40,538 nucleotides of DNA, taken from NCBI GenBank assembly GCA_900552675.1, contig USAI01000012.1, positions 1 to 40,538 on the forward strand, written 5' to 3'. This stretch comes from an uncultured Prevotella sp. (lineage in GTDB: Bacteria; Bacteroidota; Bacteroidia; Bacteroidales; Bacteroidaceae). The position numbers were made by a program, and so were the translations under genes. The number at the start of each line of letters is the position of its first letter. Position 1 is the stretch's first letter. Below the pieces are notes generated by a model, which had not been told where the DNA came from, did no database searches, and was given only the letters and a program-made list of their open reading frames with translations. Of the stretch, positions 1-7,479 are shown piece by piece.

Positions 1-53
1 GCCGACCCTCTGCTTGTAAGGCAGATGCTCTAAACCAGCTGAGCTAAACGCCC
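1..53 (-). tRNA. tRNA-Val (anticodon TAC), 3' part cut off by window edge
   Basis: On the minus strand the sequence starts GGGCGTTTAGCTCAGCTGG and folds as acceptor 5' strand, D arm (GCTC/GAGC) and anticodon arm (TCTGC / GCAGA) around the loop CTTACAA, giving anticodon TAC for valine GUA codons. The T arm and 3' acceptor strand lie beyond position 1. A complete promoter lies upstream at 80-111. Confidence 0.93.
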
Positions 54-79
54 TTGTGCATATGTCTTAAATGCGTGTG

Positions 80-111
80 CAAAGGTACGAATAATATTTG
101 TTCTGTGCAAA
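80..111 (-). promoter_or_regulatory. Bacteroidetes-type promoter of tRNA-Val
   Basis: Minus strand: TTTG (111-108), a 20-bp spacer, then TACCTTTG (87-80), which matches the TTTG / TAnnTTTG consensus of the Bacteroidetes primary sigma factor. The predicted start point near 73 lies about 20 nt before the mature tRNA 5' end at 53. Confidence 0.75.
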
Positions 112-127
112 TCTTCTGCGATATTTT

Positions 128-233
128 TCTCTAAAACCTATAATTTTTTCTCTATAGTCTCTAATTTATCTACCTAAAACCTATGCTTTTTCTCTAAAAG
201 CCTATGGTTTATCTATCTAAAACCTATGTTTTT
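128..233. repeat. Degenerate ~21-22-bp tandem repeat array (A)
   Basis: Five consecutive units begin at 128, 150, 170, 191 and 212 with lengths 22, 20, 21, 21 and 22. The core is CTAAAACCTATG followed by a T tract (clear copies at 131, 174, 193 and 217; the second unit is most diverged). Weaker T-rich units of the same length may continue to about 310. Confidence 0.6.
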
Positions 234-392
234 TACTATAGTCAGCGTTTCTTTTATCTAAGTCACAGCTTCCTTTTTTACCTCAATCTTCTGTTTGTTT
301 CTGTCTCAAACCTTCGGTTGATGCATCGTTACGTTATCGTTATTCAATTCATTTTGTATGTTGTGATAGAAGAGAAACATCCTTATAATTGC

Positions 393-437
393 GTTAAAAC
401 CAAGCGATTGTTATGTTAAAACCATGCAAAATGTCAT
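393..437. repeat. Two tandem ~22-bp units sharing GTTAAAACCA
   Basis: Adjacent units at 393-414 and 415-437 both start GTTAAAACCA and end in T(G)TTAT / TGTCAT-like sequence. The period matches the flanking arrays although the sequence differs. Confidence 0.5.
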
Positions 438-440
438 GCC

Positions 441-528
441 GCATCGACCGTTATGAACATGGAGAACGGTCGATGCTCGTGTTCATATCGACCGTCATGA
501 ACATGTGGAACGACCGTTACGAGACGAT
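441..528. repeat. Perfect 12-bp hairpin plus direct copies of CGACCGTnATGAACATG
   Basis: GCATCGACCGTT (441-452) is perfectly complementary to AACGGTCGATGC (465-476) across a 12-nt loop. The same CGACCGT-ATGAACATG string recurs at 489-505, and CGACCGTTACGAG follows at 512-524. GTTCAT (481-486) can also pair with ATGAAC (497-502). There is no T tract, so it is not a classical terminator. Confidence 0.7.
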
Positions 529-554
529 TTTTAGCCCGTTTTCCATGATAATTA

Positions 555-668
555 GGCTTGTTTTAGGATAATATAGTGTTGGCTTGAGATAATGATAAAG
601 CTGGTTTGAGATAATGATAACGCTGGTTTTAAACAACGATAGTGTTAGTTTAAGGTGATGGTGTGATG
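555..668. repeat. Degenerate 22-bp tandem repeat array (C)
   Basis: Units start at 555 (26 bp, with a small insertion), 581, 603, 625 and 647. The best-preserved pair, 581-602 and 603-624, shares GAGATAATGATAA. All begin with GGYTT or a close variant. Confidence 0.65.
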
Positions 669-740
669 GGGTTTCAGATGATATTCATTCAATATTGTGT
701 TGCGCCTTGTTGGTTTTTGTTCCTTTTTCAGATAAGGCAC

Positions 741-772
741 AAAAAAGGCGCCCCCTTAAAAAAGGGAGCGCC
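741..772 (-). terminator. Rho-independent terminator of the OmpA-type gene
   Basis: A GC-rich stem (GGCGC at 747-751 with GCGCC at 768-772, extended by the inner CCCTT/AAGGG) is followed on the minus strand by six T (complement of AAAAAA at 741-746). It lies 56 nt past the OmpA stop codon. Confidence 0.85.
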
Positions 773-827
773 GTATGTGTTTTGCTTTTAAAGCGTTCTA
801 TCTTCGCTTAACAAGCATCGCTGCGTA

Positions 828-1970
828 TTAGTCCTTGATCTGAACAGTAGCGCGACGGTTGTAAGAGATAGGTGACAGATCGTTAACACCACCCTTAGCC
901 TCGGTAGTGATCTTGTCGCGGCTTACGCCCATCTTCACGATCTCGTCAGCAACAGTGTTAGCACGCTTCTCTGACAGCTTCTGGTTGTAAGCGGGCTTAC
1001 CAGTAGCGCTATCAGCATAACCAGTAACGAGGATGTTAGCGTCGTTCTCCTTAGCATACTTAGCCATCTCCTTCACGTTAACGAGATCCTTGCGAGAAGC
1101 GATCTTGTACTTGTTGATGCTGAAGAATACAGAAACGGGAGAGTTAGCAAACTCCTTAACGCCCTTAGTGCTCTCTTCCTTCTTCTCAGCGAGGAGCTTC
1201 TTCAGACGAGCGTTCTCTGCGTTAGCGTCGTTGAGCTGTGCGTTGAGGGCGTCGATCTGTGACTGTGAGAGAGCCTTGATAGCGTCAACATCGGGAGTCT
1301 TGTCCCAAGAAGCCTTGCCCAGGTTGAAGGTCAGACCTACCTCAGCATACAGCTTGTTGTCGTGGCTATCCCATCCACGGTTGCCGTTAGAGTAGTCGCA
1401 TCCGTCAGCATCGCCTTCCAGACGATCCCAACCCAACTCGAAGTTGATGCCTACCTTCTTGCTTACGCGGAAGGTGTTCAGGATACCAACGCTGTAGTTC
1501 ATAGCGTATGTGTTGTAAGACATAGAACGAGTTACACCAGCACCAGCGAAAGGAATGAAGTTCCAAACACGGTTAGGATTGTAACCACACAACATGTTGC
1601 TCAGGTTGAACAGCACGTGCTCGTTTAATGTCCAGTACTTGTTACCGTTGCCATCGTTGTTGTCGTCGGTAACGTTTTTGCCCCAGATACCTGAGAGCTT
1701 AGTGCGCAGACCGATACCAGGTGTGAACCACTTGCCAACAGCAACTGATACACCAGGGTTAGAACGGAATTTCTTGAAAGGACTAGTTGACAAGTCCTGA
1801 CCATGCTCCTGGCCTGAATACCAAGCATTCCAGTCAGCACCTACCTGGATGAACCAGTTGCTCCAGAATGAATTGGTGGCTACACTATACTTCAGTGTAG
1901 GGTCAGCATCCTGTGCCATTGATGACAGCGAGATGCCTGCAAAAGCCAATGCGATAAATAATTTTTTCAT
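828..1970 (-). CDS. OmpA-family major outer membrane protein
   Basis: This 380-residue protein links the outer membrane to peptidoglycan. A signal peptide (MKKLFIALAFAGISLSSMAQ) is followed by an N-terminal beta-barrel (about residues 25-220), including a stretch LFNLSNMLCGYNPNR also found in diverged form in the four-barrel protein at 23652. A helical linker (about 230-265) precedes a C-terminal OmpA domain (about 270-380) with TGYADSATG, NQKLSEKRA and NRRATVQI, the positions that contact diaminopimelate in this family. It is monocistronic: its own terminator lies downstream, and a TAnnTTTG box and AT-rich leader upstream. Codon use looks biased to a restricted set, as expected for an abundant protein. 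Family assignment is firm; the exact porin name is not assigned. Confidence 0.95.
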   Translation of the reverse strand: MKKLFIALAFAGISLSSMAQDADPTLKYSVATNSFWSNWFIQVGADWNAWYSGQEHGQDLSTSPFKKFRSNPGVSVAVGKWFTPGIGLRTKLSGIWGKNVTDDNNDGNGNKYWTLNEHVLFNLSNMLCGYNPNRVWNFIPFAGAGVTRSMSYNTYAMNYSVGILNTFRVSKKVGINFELGWDRLEGDADGCDYSNGNRGWDSHDNKLYAEVGLTFNLGKASWDKTPDVDAIKALSQSQIDALNAQLNDANAENARLKKLLAEKKEESTKGVKEFANSPVSVFFSINKYKIASRKDLVNVKEMAKYAKENDANILVTGYADSATGKPAYNQKLSEKRANTVADEIVKMGVSRDKITTEAKGGVNDLSPISYNRRATVQIKD

Positions 1971-2032
1971 AACCTTTATTTATTTAACAATCAAAAATTA
2001 TCGTTTAAACAGTGTGTTGAACATCGTTTTGC

Positions 2033-2048
2033 ACGTACGTACGTACGT
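2033..2048. repeat. (ACGT)4 palindromic microrepeat in the ompA-type leader
   Basis: Four perfect ACGT units, fully self-complementary, lie between the putative -7 box (2057-2064) and the start codon, and would sit in the 5' untranslated leader. Confidence 0.8.
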
Positions 2049-2056
2049 AATCGTTA

Positions 2057-2064
2057 CAAAGTTA
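2057..2064 (-). promoter_or_regulatory. Putative -7 box (TAACTTTG) of the OmpA-type gene
   Basis: TAACTTTG on the minus strand fits TAnnTTTG. No clear TTTG is present 19-21 bp upstream. The predicted leader is about 80 nt. Confidence 0.45.
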
Positions 2065-2114
2065 ATAATATTATTTAAAACTATTCCTTTTTTCTTAAAA
2101 AAATATCACGTTTT

Positions 2115-2161
2115 CAACAAAAAAAGGCTAAAATAACGTTTTGCCGACATTATTTTAGCCT
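2115..2161 (-). terminator. Strong terminator of the guaB-mutL block
   Basis: A perfect 12-bp stem (AGGCTAAAATAA at 2125-2136 with TTATTTTAGCCT at 2150-2161) encloses a 13-nt loop. On the minus strand it is followed by a T run (complement of the A run 2119-2125). It lies about 80 nt after the mutL stop codon. Confidence 0.8.
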
Positions 2162-2242
2162 ATACGAGGTGTTCTCCTTTCTAAAGTGTTCTTTCTTATT
2201 GCCTCTATCGTATTGTGTACGAGTAGAGTTATGGCGATGATG

Positions 2243-4294
2243 TTATCCCAGCAAATGCTCTATTTCTGTTTGCTTAAGGATGGTCATAATGCTTTTTCCG
2301 TTGGGCGTATAGTTGAAGTTTGTGCAGGCAAATAATTGGTTTACCAACAGGTCCATCTCGTTATTGTCGAGCACATTGCCATAGGGCATGGCCGCATGTT
2401 GTGCGAGGCTGAGCGCCAGACTGCTATTGATGTCGTCAATAACACTTGATGTGCACTCTTCGGCCGAGGCTATCATATCGTGTAGCAAGGTGTCGGCTTT
2501 CAGCCCATTGAGCCCAGAAGGCATTGCGTTGATGGCATAGGCATCGCCACCCATGTGTGTAAGCTCGAAACCTAAGGCTGTGAGCTCGGGCATCACCTTT
2601 TCAAGTGAGATATGTTCGCTGGGTGTGAGGTGCAACATCTCGGGGAAGAGCAACTTTTGCGACTGCGTTTGTTGACGTTTCACGCGGTTGAGATATTGTT
2701 CATATAAGATGCGGGTGTGAGCGCGATGCTGGTCTATAATCATCAGTCCCGACTTCACCGCCGTCATAATATATTTGCCTTTATATTGATAGTGTGCTGT
2801 TGTGGTTCCTTCTTGTGCAATGCCAGTAGCCGTTGCTGTGGTACCTGTATTTATCGCTGATGCACCCAAGGCCGATGCTTTGGTCTCTTCTTCTTGCGCG
2901 ATGCCCGAATGAAATGTTGTGCTCGAAACCGTTGCCGTGTTAGCATCCATGTTTGCCTTCGATACAAAGATGTCGCTTTCGGGGGCTGTCTCTTCATCGG
3001 GAAAGAGTGGCGCTGTTGCTGGTTTGCTGGTTCTTAAGCCTTCAACCATGAGGTTGTTGCTGGCCGAGCTGCTTGAGGTTCTTTGAGTAGAGGCCGACAT
3101 CATTGACGAGTCGAACAATCCCTCGTCGATGGCAACCTCTTTGGGCATATTGTCGATGGGCGATGATGAGGCTGTTGACGGTGTGTCGTTGAAGGGGTTA
3201 TAGTCGGGGTTGAATTCTACCTTTGGCGCTTGCACGTTGTCGTTAGGGTCGAAGACGGGAATGTCGGGGCGTCCTTGATTATCGAAGTCGAGGGTCGCCA
3301 CCTGGCTGAACATGCCTATCGACTCTTTTACTGTAGCCATCAGCACGTTGGCAATATCTTGTTCGTTTTCAAATTTTATCTCGGTCTTTGTGGGATGAAT
3401 GTTTACGTCGATGTTTTCGGCGGGCACGTCAAAATAAATAAAGTAGGGCACCTGTTCGCCTTCAGGCACCAGGCGGTCGTAGGCGTTCATCACCACTTTA
3501 TGAAAATAGGGGTGCTTCATGTAGCGTCCGTTTACGAAGAAGAATTGTCCCTGACTCTTCTTCTTTGCGCTTTCGGGTTTGCCTATAAAGCCAGTGATGT
3601 TGCATATCGACATCTTTGTGTTGATGGGTATGAGCATGGGGTTGATGCGTTTGCCCAGCACGTCGACGATGCGTTGGCGCAAGCCAGCCGCCTTCAGGTT
3701 ATACAGTTCGGTTTCGTTGCTGTATAGGTGGAAGGTAACATCTGGATAAACTAATGCTATGCGTTCAAAGGCCGTAACAATGTTTTTCAGTTCGGTGCTA
3801 TTGGCTTTCAAAAACTTACGGCGAGCAGGCACGTTGTAGAAAAGGTTCTCAACATTGAAGTTGCTGCCCACGGCACATGAGCATGGTTCTTGCCCCGTAA
3901 CCTTTGATGCAGCGATAGAGAGGTGTGTGCCGATGTCGCTGTTTGCTTGTCGCGTTTTCAGTTCTACCTGAGCCACAGCAGCCACTGATGCCAATGCTTC
4001 GCCACGAAATCCCATGGTGTGCAGCGAGAAAAGGTCGGCAGCCGATGTTATCTTTGATGTGGCATGGCGCTCGAAGGCCAGGCGTGCATCGGTTTCCGAC
4101 ATTCCTTTTCCGTTGTCAATCACCTGTATTGATGTGCGTCCGGCATCAACCACCAGCACGCTCACCTGTGTGGCTCCTGCATCGATGGCGTTCTCTACAA
4201 GTTCCTTGATGACGCTGGCGGGACGTTGTATCACCTCGCCGGCAGCTATCTGGTTTGCCACCGAGTCGGGCAGCAGTTGTATAATGTCGCTCAT
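2243..4294 (-). CDS. mutL: DNA mismatch repair protein MutL
   Basis: MutL couples MutS mismatch recognition to downstream repair. The GHKL ATPase motifs are all present near the N-terminus: ELVENAIDAGAT, DNGKGM, ATSKI and GFRGEALASV. The start is set at MSDIIQLLPDSVANQIAAGEV, the usual MutL beginning, giving 683 residues; a longer open frame to 4354 would overlap the upstream gene by 40 nt. A low-complexity Ser/Thr/Ala-rich linker (about 360-490) leads to the dimerisation domain. The endonuclease motif DQHA(X)2E appears as DQHRAHTRILYE (from D521), and the C-terminal CPHGRP element is replaced by TPNGKS, so nicking activity is doubtful. It is the last gene of the guaB/PPIase/OstA block, 20 nt after the preceding gene. 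Confidence 0.97.
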   Translation of the reverse strand: MSDIIQLLPDSVANQIAAGEVIQRPASVIKELVENAIDAGATQVSVLVVDAGRTSIQVIDNGKGMSETDARLAFERHATSKITSAADLFSLHTMGFRGEALASVAAVAQVELKTRQANSDIGTHLSIAASKVTGQEPCSCAVGSNFNVENLFYNVPARRKFLKANSTELKNIVTAFERIALVYPDVTFHLYSNETELYNLKAAGLRQRIVDVLGKRINPMLIPINTKMSICNITGFIGKPESAKKKSQGQFFFVNGRYMKHPYFHKVVMNAYDRLVPEGEQVPYFIYFDVPAENIDVNIHPTKTEIKFENEQDIANVLMATVKESIGMFSQVATLDFDNQGRPDIPVFDPNDNVQAPKVEFNPDYNPFNDTPSTASSSPIDNMPKEVAIDEGLFDSSMMSASTQRTSSSSASNNLMVEGLRTSKPATAPLFPDEETAPESDIFVSKANMDANTATVSSTTFHSGIAQEEETKASALGASAINTGTTATATGIAQEGTTTAHYQYKGKYIMTAVKSGLMIIDQHRAHTRILYEQYLNRVKRQQTQSQKLLFPEMLHLTPSEHISLEKVMPELTALGFELTHMGGDAYAINAMPSGLNGLKADTLLHDMIASAEECTSSVIDDINSSLALSLAQHAAMPYGNVLDNNEMDLLVNQLFACTNFNYTPNGKSIMTILKQTEIEHLLG

Positions 4295-4314
4295 GTTTAT
4301 TTCAGTTTTTTTTG

Positions 4315-5949
4315 TTAGTGCCTGATGGGTGCTCTTTTGCTTCGAGGTCTCCATATAAACACATCGTTAGGACTGGTAGGTCGCAGCTCTTCATACCATG
4401 CAAAGCTGGGCAGATGATATTTGTCGCGCGGAATTTGGGTCATGGGGAACATGGTTCCTTGTGCTCGCGGCGTCCAAATTTTCTCAAGCTGTCGTTGTGC
4501 CGACATATACATACGCAGTGTGTCGGTCTCGAGATAGTTGAGCCCCGTAAGGGTGCTATCCTTCTCGTCTTGCGGATAGAACACTGTTTCTACGTTACCG
4601 ATACATACCGTTTGACGGATGGCACCATCAATGAAATAGGCGTTGATAAGCTTGGCTGCCACCTGGTTGTAGTGGTTTTCGTTGTCAACCTTTTCCACAG
4701 ATAGAGTGTTGCCTATTACCTGCGCTTCGCGCACCGTACTATCGTTCATGTATATCTTCATTTGGTCGCCCAGTAGCTGTCGTTCGCCGCTCCATGCTAT
4801 GGGGTCGCGGTACAGTGTGAGGCACGAGTCGATAGAGGTGAACACCATCGAGTCGCATACGGCTTGCACATCTCTACGATAGGCTTTCACCTTGTCGAAA
4901 CCATGTACCACGCGATACACCGAGTCGGTATCGATGTTATAGGTGTACATTTTCAGCGTGTCGGCATGCACATACAGTGTGTCGGGTTGTGAAAAATCTT
5001 TCATCAGCGCCTGTTGTGTGGCAAAGCCGTAGCCTGTTTTATCGTTATATTCAAGGTGCCCGCACAGCAGCGCGTTCTTGTTTAGCGAGTCGTTAAAGAC
5101 AACGTTTCCGAAGCCCTTGCTCACGCCTGTTTCGCTGTTATGGTAGAGGCTATCGCCTGTGATGGTCTTTTCTTTGTTAATAATGGTAGAGCGTCCGAAC
5201 AGTTGCGATTGGTTTGTCTTCGAGTTGAGCCAAGCATCGGCGGTATGAATAACATTGTCGCCCGACGTAACCTTTGACGGGCCTGTTACATGTGCTACCG
5301 ACTTGCGTGTGTCGTAATACAGCGTGTCGGTGTCGATGATGTCGTTGCCACTGCGCATTTTCACGTTATAGAAGAAGGCTGCTTGGCGAGTGTTGGGGTG
5401 ATATTCGCCCCAATCGGCCACCAGCACATCCTTTCCGTCAACCAGCTTACCCCCTTCAAAGAAGTAAGCATTTTCATACATACGGTCGTAGTCGAGGCTG
5501 TCGGTGTATAATGTCTGCTGACGATGCTTCAGCACCACCTTATGTCTGGCGCGCATCTTTTGTTCCTGACCATCATATTGGGCATATTCGCAGGTTAGCG
5601 ATAGCGTATCGCCCTGCTTGAAGCGCACGTGGCCAAACGCCTCTACTGCGTTCTGTTCTTGAAAGAAGTAGGCGCTATCGCACCACAGTTGTGCCCCATC
5701 GTTGGTGAAGTGTACACGTCCTTTCACAATCTGTGCCCCTGGCACCTGTCCGTAGAGGTCGAATTTCAGTTCGTCAGAGTGTACCAGATACACACGGTCG
5801 TCCTTCTTTGTCGTTTTCTTTTTGCCATGCTTTGCGGGCGTGGCAGCAATAGCAACGAGACAAAGGCCAAACAGGCATAGAACCACTGTAGTGATGATTC
5901 TATGCCCGCATGTATGTGTTTGTTTCTTAAAAAGCTTTATTTTACCCAT
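4315..5949 (-). CDS. OstA/LptA-like LPS-transport family protein
   Basis: This 544-residue protein has an N-terminal hydrophobic segment (about 17-37) consistent with a signal peptide or anchor, then a Lys-rich patch. A long beta-rich region of repeated strands follows (HSDELKFDLYG, IVKGRVHFTNDGAQLWCDSAYF, VEAFGHVRFKQGDTLSL), typical of the OstA-like/LptA beta-jellyroll family that moves LPS across the periplasm. It is longer than E. coli LptA (about 185 aa), as is usual for Bacteroidetes OstA-like proteins. Its start overlaps the end of the SurA-like gene by 13 nt, indicating translational coupling, and mutL follows. The name is not certain; a periplasmic role in LPS or outer-membrane assembly is inferred. 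Confidence 0.85.
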   Translation of the reverse strand: MGKIKLFKKQTHTCGHRIITTVVLCLFGLCLVAIAATPAKHGKKKTTKKDDRVYLVHSDELKFDLYGQVPGAQIVKGRVHFTNDGAQLWCDSAYFFQEQNAVEAFGHVRFKQGDTLSLTCEYAQYDGQEQKMRARHKVVLKHRQQTLYTDSLDYDRMYENAYFFEGGKLVDGKDVLVADWGEYHPNTRQAAFFYNVKMRSGNDIIDTDTLYYDTRKSVAHVTGPSKVTSGDNVIHTADAWLNSKTNQSQLFGRSTIINKEKTITGDSLYHNSETGVSKGFGNVVFNDSLNKNALLCGHLEYNDKTGYGFATQQALMKDFSQPDTLYVHADTLKMYTYNIDTDSVYRVVHGFDKVKAYRRDVQAVCDSMVFTSIDSCLTLYRDPIAWSGERQLLGDQMKIYMNDSTVREAQVIGNTLSVEKVDNENHYNQVAAKLINAYFIDGAIRQTVCIGNVETVFYPQDEKDSTLTGLNYLETDTLRMYMSAQRQLEKIWTPRAQGTMFPMTQIPRDKYHLPSFAWYEELRPTSPNDVFIWRPRSKRAPIRH

Positions 5950-7391
5950 CCTTCGTATTCAAAGTCGCAGTCTTTATACCGGTCGTTCATGCGTACATAG
6001 GTCTTTTTAATCTTGTCTACCACCCAGTTGTGCAGCACCTTCGAGCGCTCGTCGGCCAGCACTACGTTTTTCATAACCTGATAGTCTTCAGCAATGGTGG
6101 CGCGGTGACCTTCGGTACGGCTCTTCAGTTTGATGATGGCACACTGTGTTTTGCCGTTATGTCCCACCATCTGGAAAGCTTGTGATATGTCGCCCACCTT
6201 CATGTTTTCCACTTCACGAGCCACCTCGGTAGGCAGGTCTTTCATCTTGAAGCGTGAGGTGATGCCCTCTTCTGATGCTGTCGACATCAATCCGTGGTTG
6301 TTACGTGTGTCTTTGTCGTCAGAGAGGTAAGTGGCAGCATTTTCAAAAGTTATCTTACTAGCTTTGATGTCGTTGCCGATAGAGTCGAGACGCTGACGCA
6401 TCGCTTCAATAGCTTCGCTCGACACCTTTGGCTTGCGCAAGATGTGTCGTACATTAACCTTGTCGCCACGCTTGTCGATAAGCTGTATGATGTGGTAGCC
6501 ATATTCCGACTCTACAATCTTTGAGATCTTTCTTGGGTCGGTGAGGTTGAAGGCGGCGTTGGCAAAGGCAGGGTCAAGATATCCACGACCTGAGTAGCCC
6601 AACTCGCCACCCTGACGTGCCGAGCCAGGGTCTTCCGAGTAGAGACGTGCCAGTGTGGCAAAGGTGGTTTCGCCCTTGTTTACGCGGTCGGTATATTCGC
6701 GCAGCTCGTCCTTTACGCGGTTTATTTCTTCTTGTGTGGGGCGTGGCTGCTTGGTGATAATTTCTACCTCAACCTCTGTGGGCACGAAAGGCAGACTGTC
6801 TTCTGGCAGCTTGCTGAAGTAGCGGCGCACGTCGGCAGGGGTTACCTTTACGTTCTCTACCAGCTTTTCTTTCATGCGCTGTATGAGATACTGGTTACGC
6901 GAGTCGTCGCGCAGCTGCTGGCGTATCTGTGAGATGCTCATTTTACGATACTCTTCCAGCTTTTCTTTTGAGCCAGCATACTGTATCCATGTGTCGATCT
7001 GTCGGTCGACGCCCGATGTTACCTCGCTCTCTGTTACTTCGATTGAGTCGATGGCAGCTTGATGCAGGAACAGTTTCTGCAATGCCAGCTGCTCGGGGAT
7101 GACACAGTCGGGGTTTCCGTTCCATGTCACGCCTTCAGCCTCTGATTGCAGACGCATCATCTCAACGTCAGATTTGAGGATAGGCTCATCACCCACCACC
7201 CATATTACCTCGTCAACGATGCTGGTTTCAGGAATGTCGTTGCTATCATTCGTGCTTGTCTTTGTGGTGTCGTTGTCGGCCACAAAGTTGTGCTGCATGG
7301 GCAGCATCTGTATACGGCTGGCCCGTGCTGTTACACCCATCAGCATCAGTGCTGTGAGGAAAGCAGCAAAAAGTTTGTATCCTTTGTTCAT
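5937..7391 (-). CDS. SurA-like periplasmic peptidyl-prolyl isomerase/chaperone
   Basis: This 484-residue protein has a signal peptide (about 1-24), a SurA N-terminal chaperone region starting at VDEVIWVVGDEPILKSDVEM, and parvulin-type domains. The first (about 205-305) contains FATLARLYSEDPGSARQGGELGY and EYGYHIIQLIDKR. A second, more diverged one follows from VNVRHILRKPKV. Two parvulin domains after a SurA_N region is the SurA architecture; the family helps outer-membrane barrels fold. It overlaps the OstA-like gene downstream, and the other parvulin gene is 88 nt upstream, so the block forms an outer-membrane biogenesis operon. Confidence 0.9.
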   Translation of the reverse strand: MNKGYKLFAAFLTALMLMGVTARASRIQMLPMQHNFVADNDTTKTSTNDSNDIPETSIVDEVIWVVGDEPILKSDVEMMRLQSEAEGVTWNGNPDCVIPEQLALQKLFLHQAAIDSIEVTESEVTSGVDRQIDTWIQYAGSKEKLEEYRKMSISQIRQQLRDDSRNQYLIQRMKEKLVENVKVTPADVRRYFSKLPEDSLPFVPTEVEVEIITKQPRPTQEEINRVKDELREYTDRVNKGETTFATLARLYSEDPGSARQGGELGYSGRGYLDPAFANAAFNLTDPRKISKIVESEYGYHIIQLIDKRGDKVNVRHILRKPKVSSEAIEAMRQRLDSIGNDIKASKITFENAATYLSDDKDTRNNHGLMSTASEEGITSRFKMKDLPTEVAREVENMKVGDISQAFQMVGHNGKTQCAIIKLKSRTEGHRATIAEDYQVMKNVVLADERSKVLHNWVVDKIKKTYVRMNDRYKDCDFEYEGWVK

Positions 7392-7479
7392 TTTGTTCTA
7401 TTTGGAAGCGTGCCACGAGCCGTTGGTCGTTGTTTTCAGCCCGTAGTCGCGCCATGAGTTGTCTCAGTAATGTGTGGGG

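Larger units (their letters stand above)
112..740. other. Gene-free, repeat-rich intergenic region
   Basis: No credible gene is present. A 71-codon open frame at 204-419 runs through the repeats, is T-rich and hydrophobic by composition, and resembles nothing I recognise. The stretch contains degenerate tandem units of about 22 bp and inverted repeats, listed separately. Confidence 0.6.

Noticed and set aside
204..419. 71-codon open frame in the tRNA-Val/ompA spacer
   Set aside because: It runs through degenerate repeats, is biased to Phe/Leu/Tyr by T-rich DNA, and has no recognisable homologue or promoter.
128..668. Possible CRISPR array
   Set aside because: Units of about 22 bp are contiguous and degenerate, with no unique spacers of constant length and no cas genes nearby.
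3230..3727. 165-codon plus-strand open frame within mutL
   Set aside because: It is antisense to a well-conserved part of MutL; a mirror frame of coding sequence.
4295..4354. N-terminal extension of MutL
   Set aside because: MutL proteins begin at the MSDIIQLLPDSVANQIAAGEV region, and the extension overlaps the upstream gene by 40 nt.
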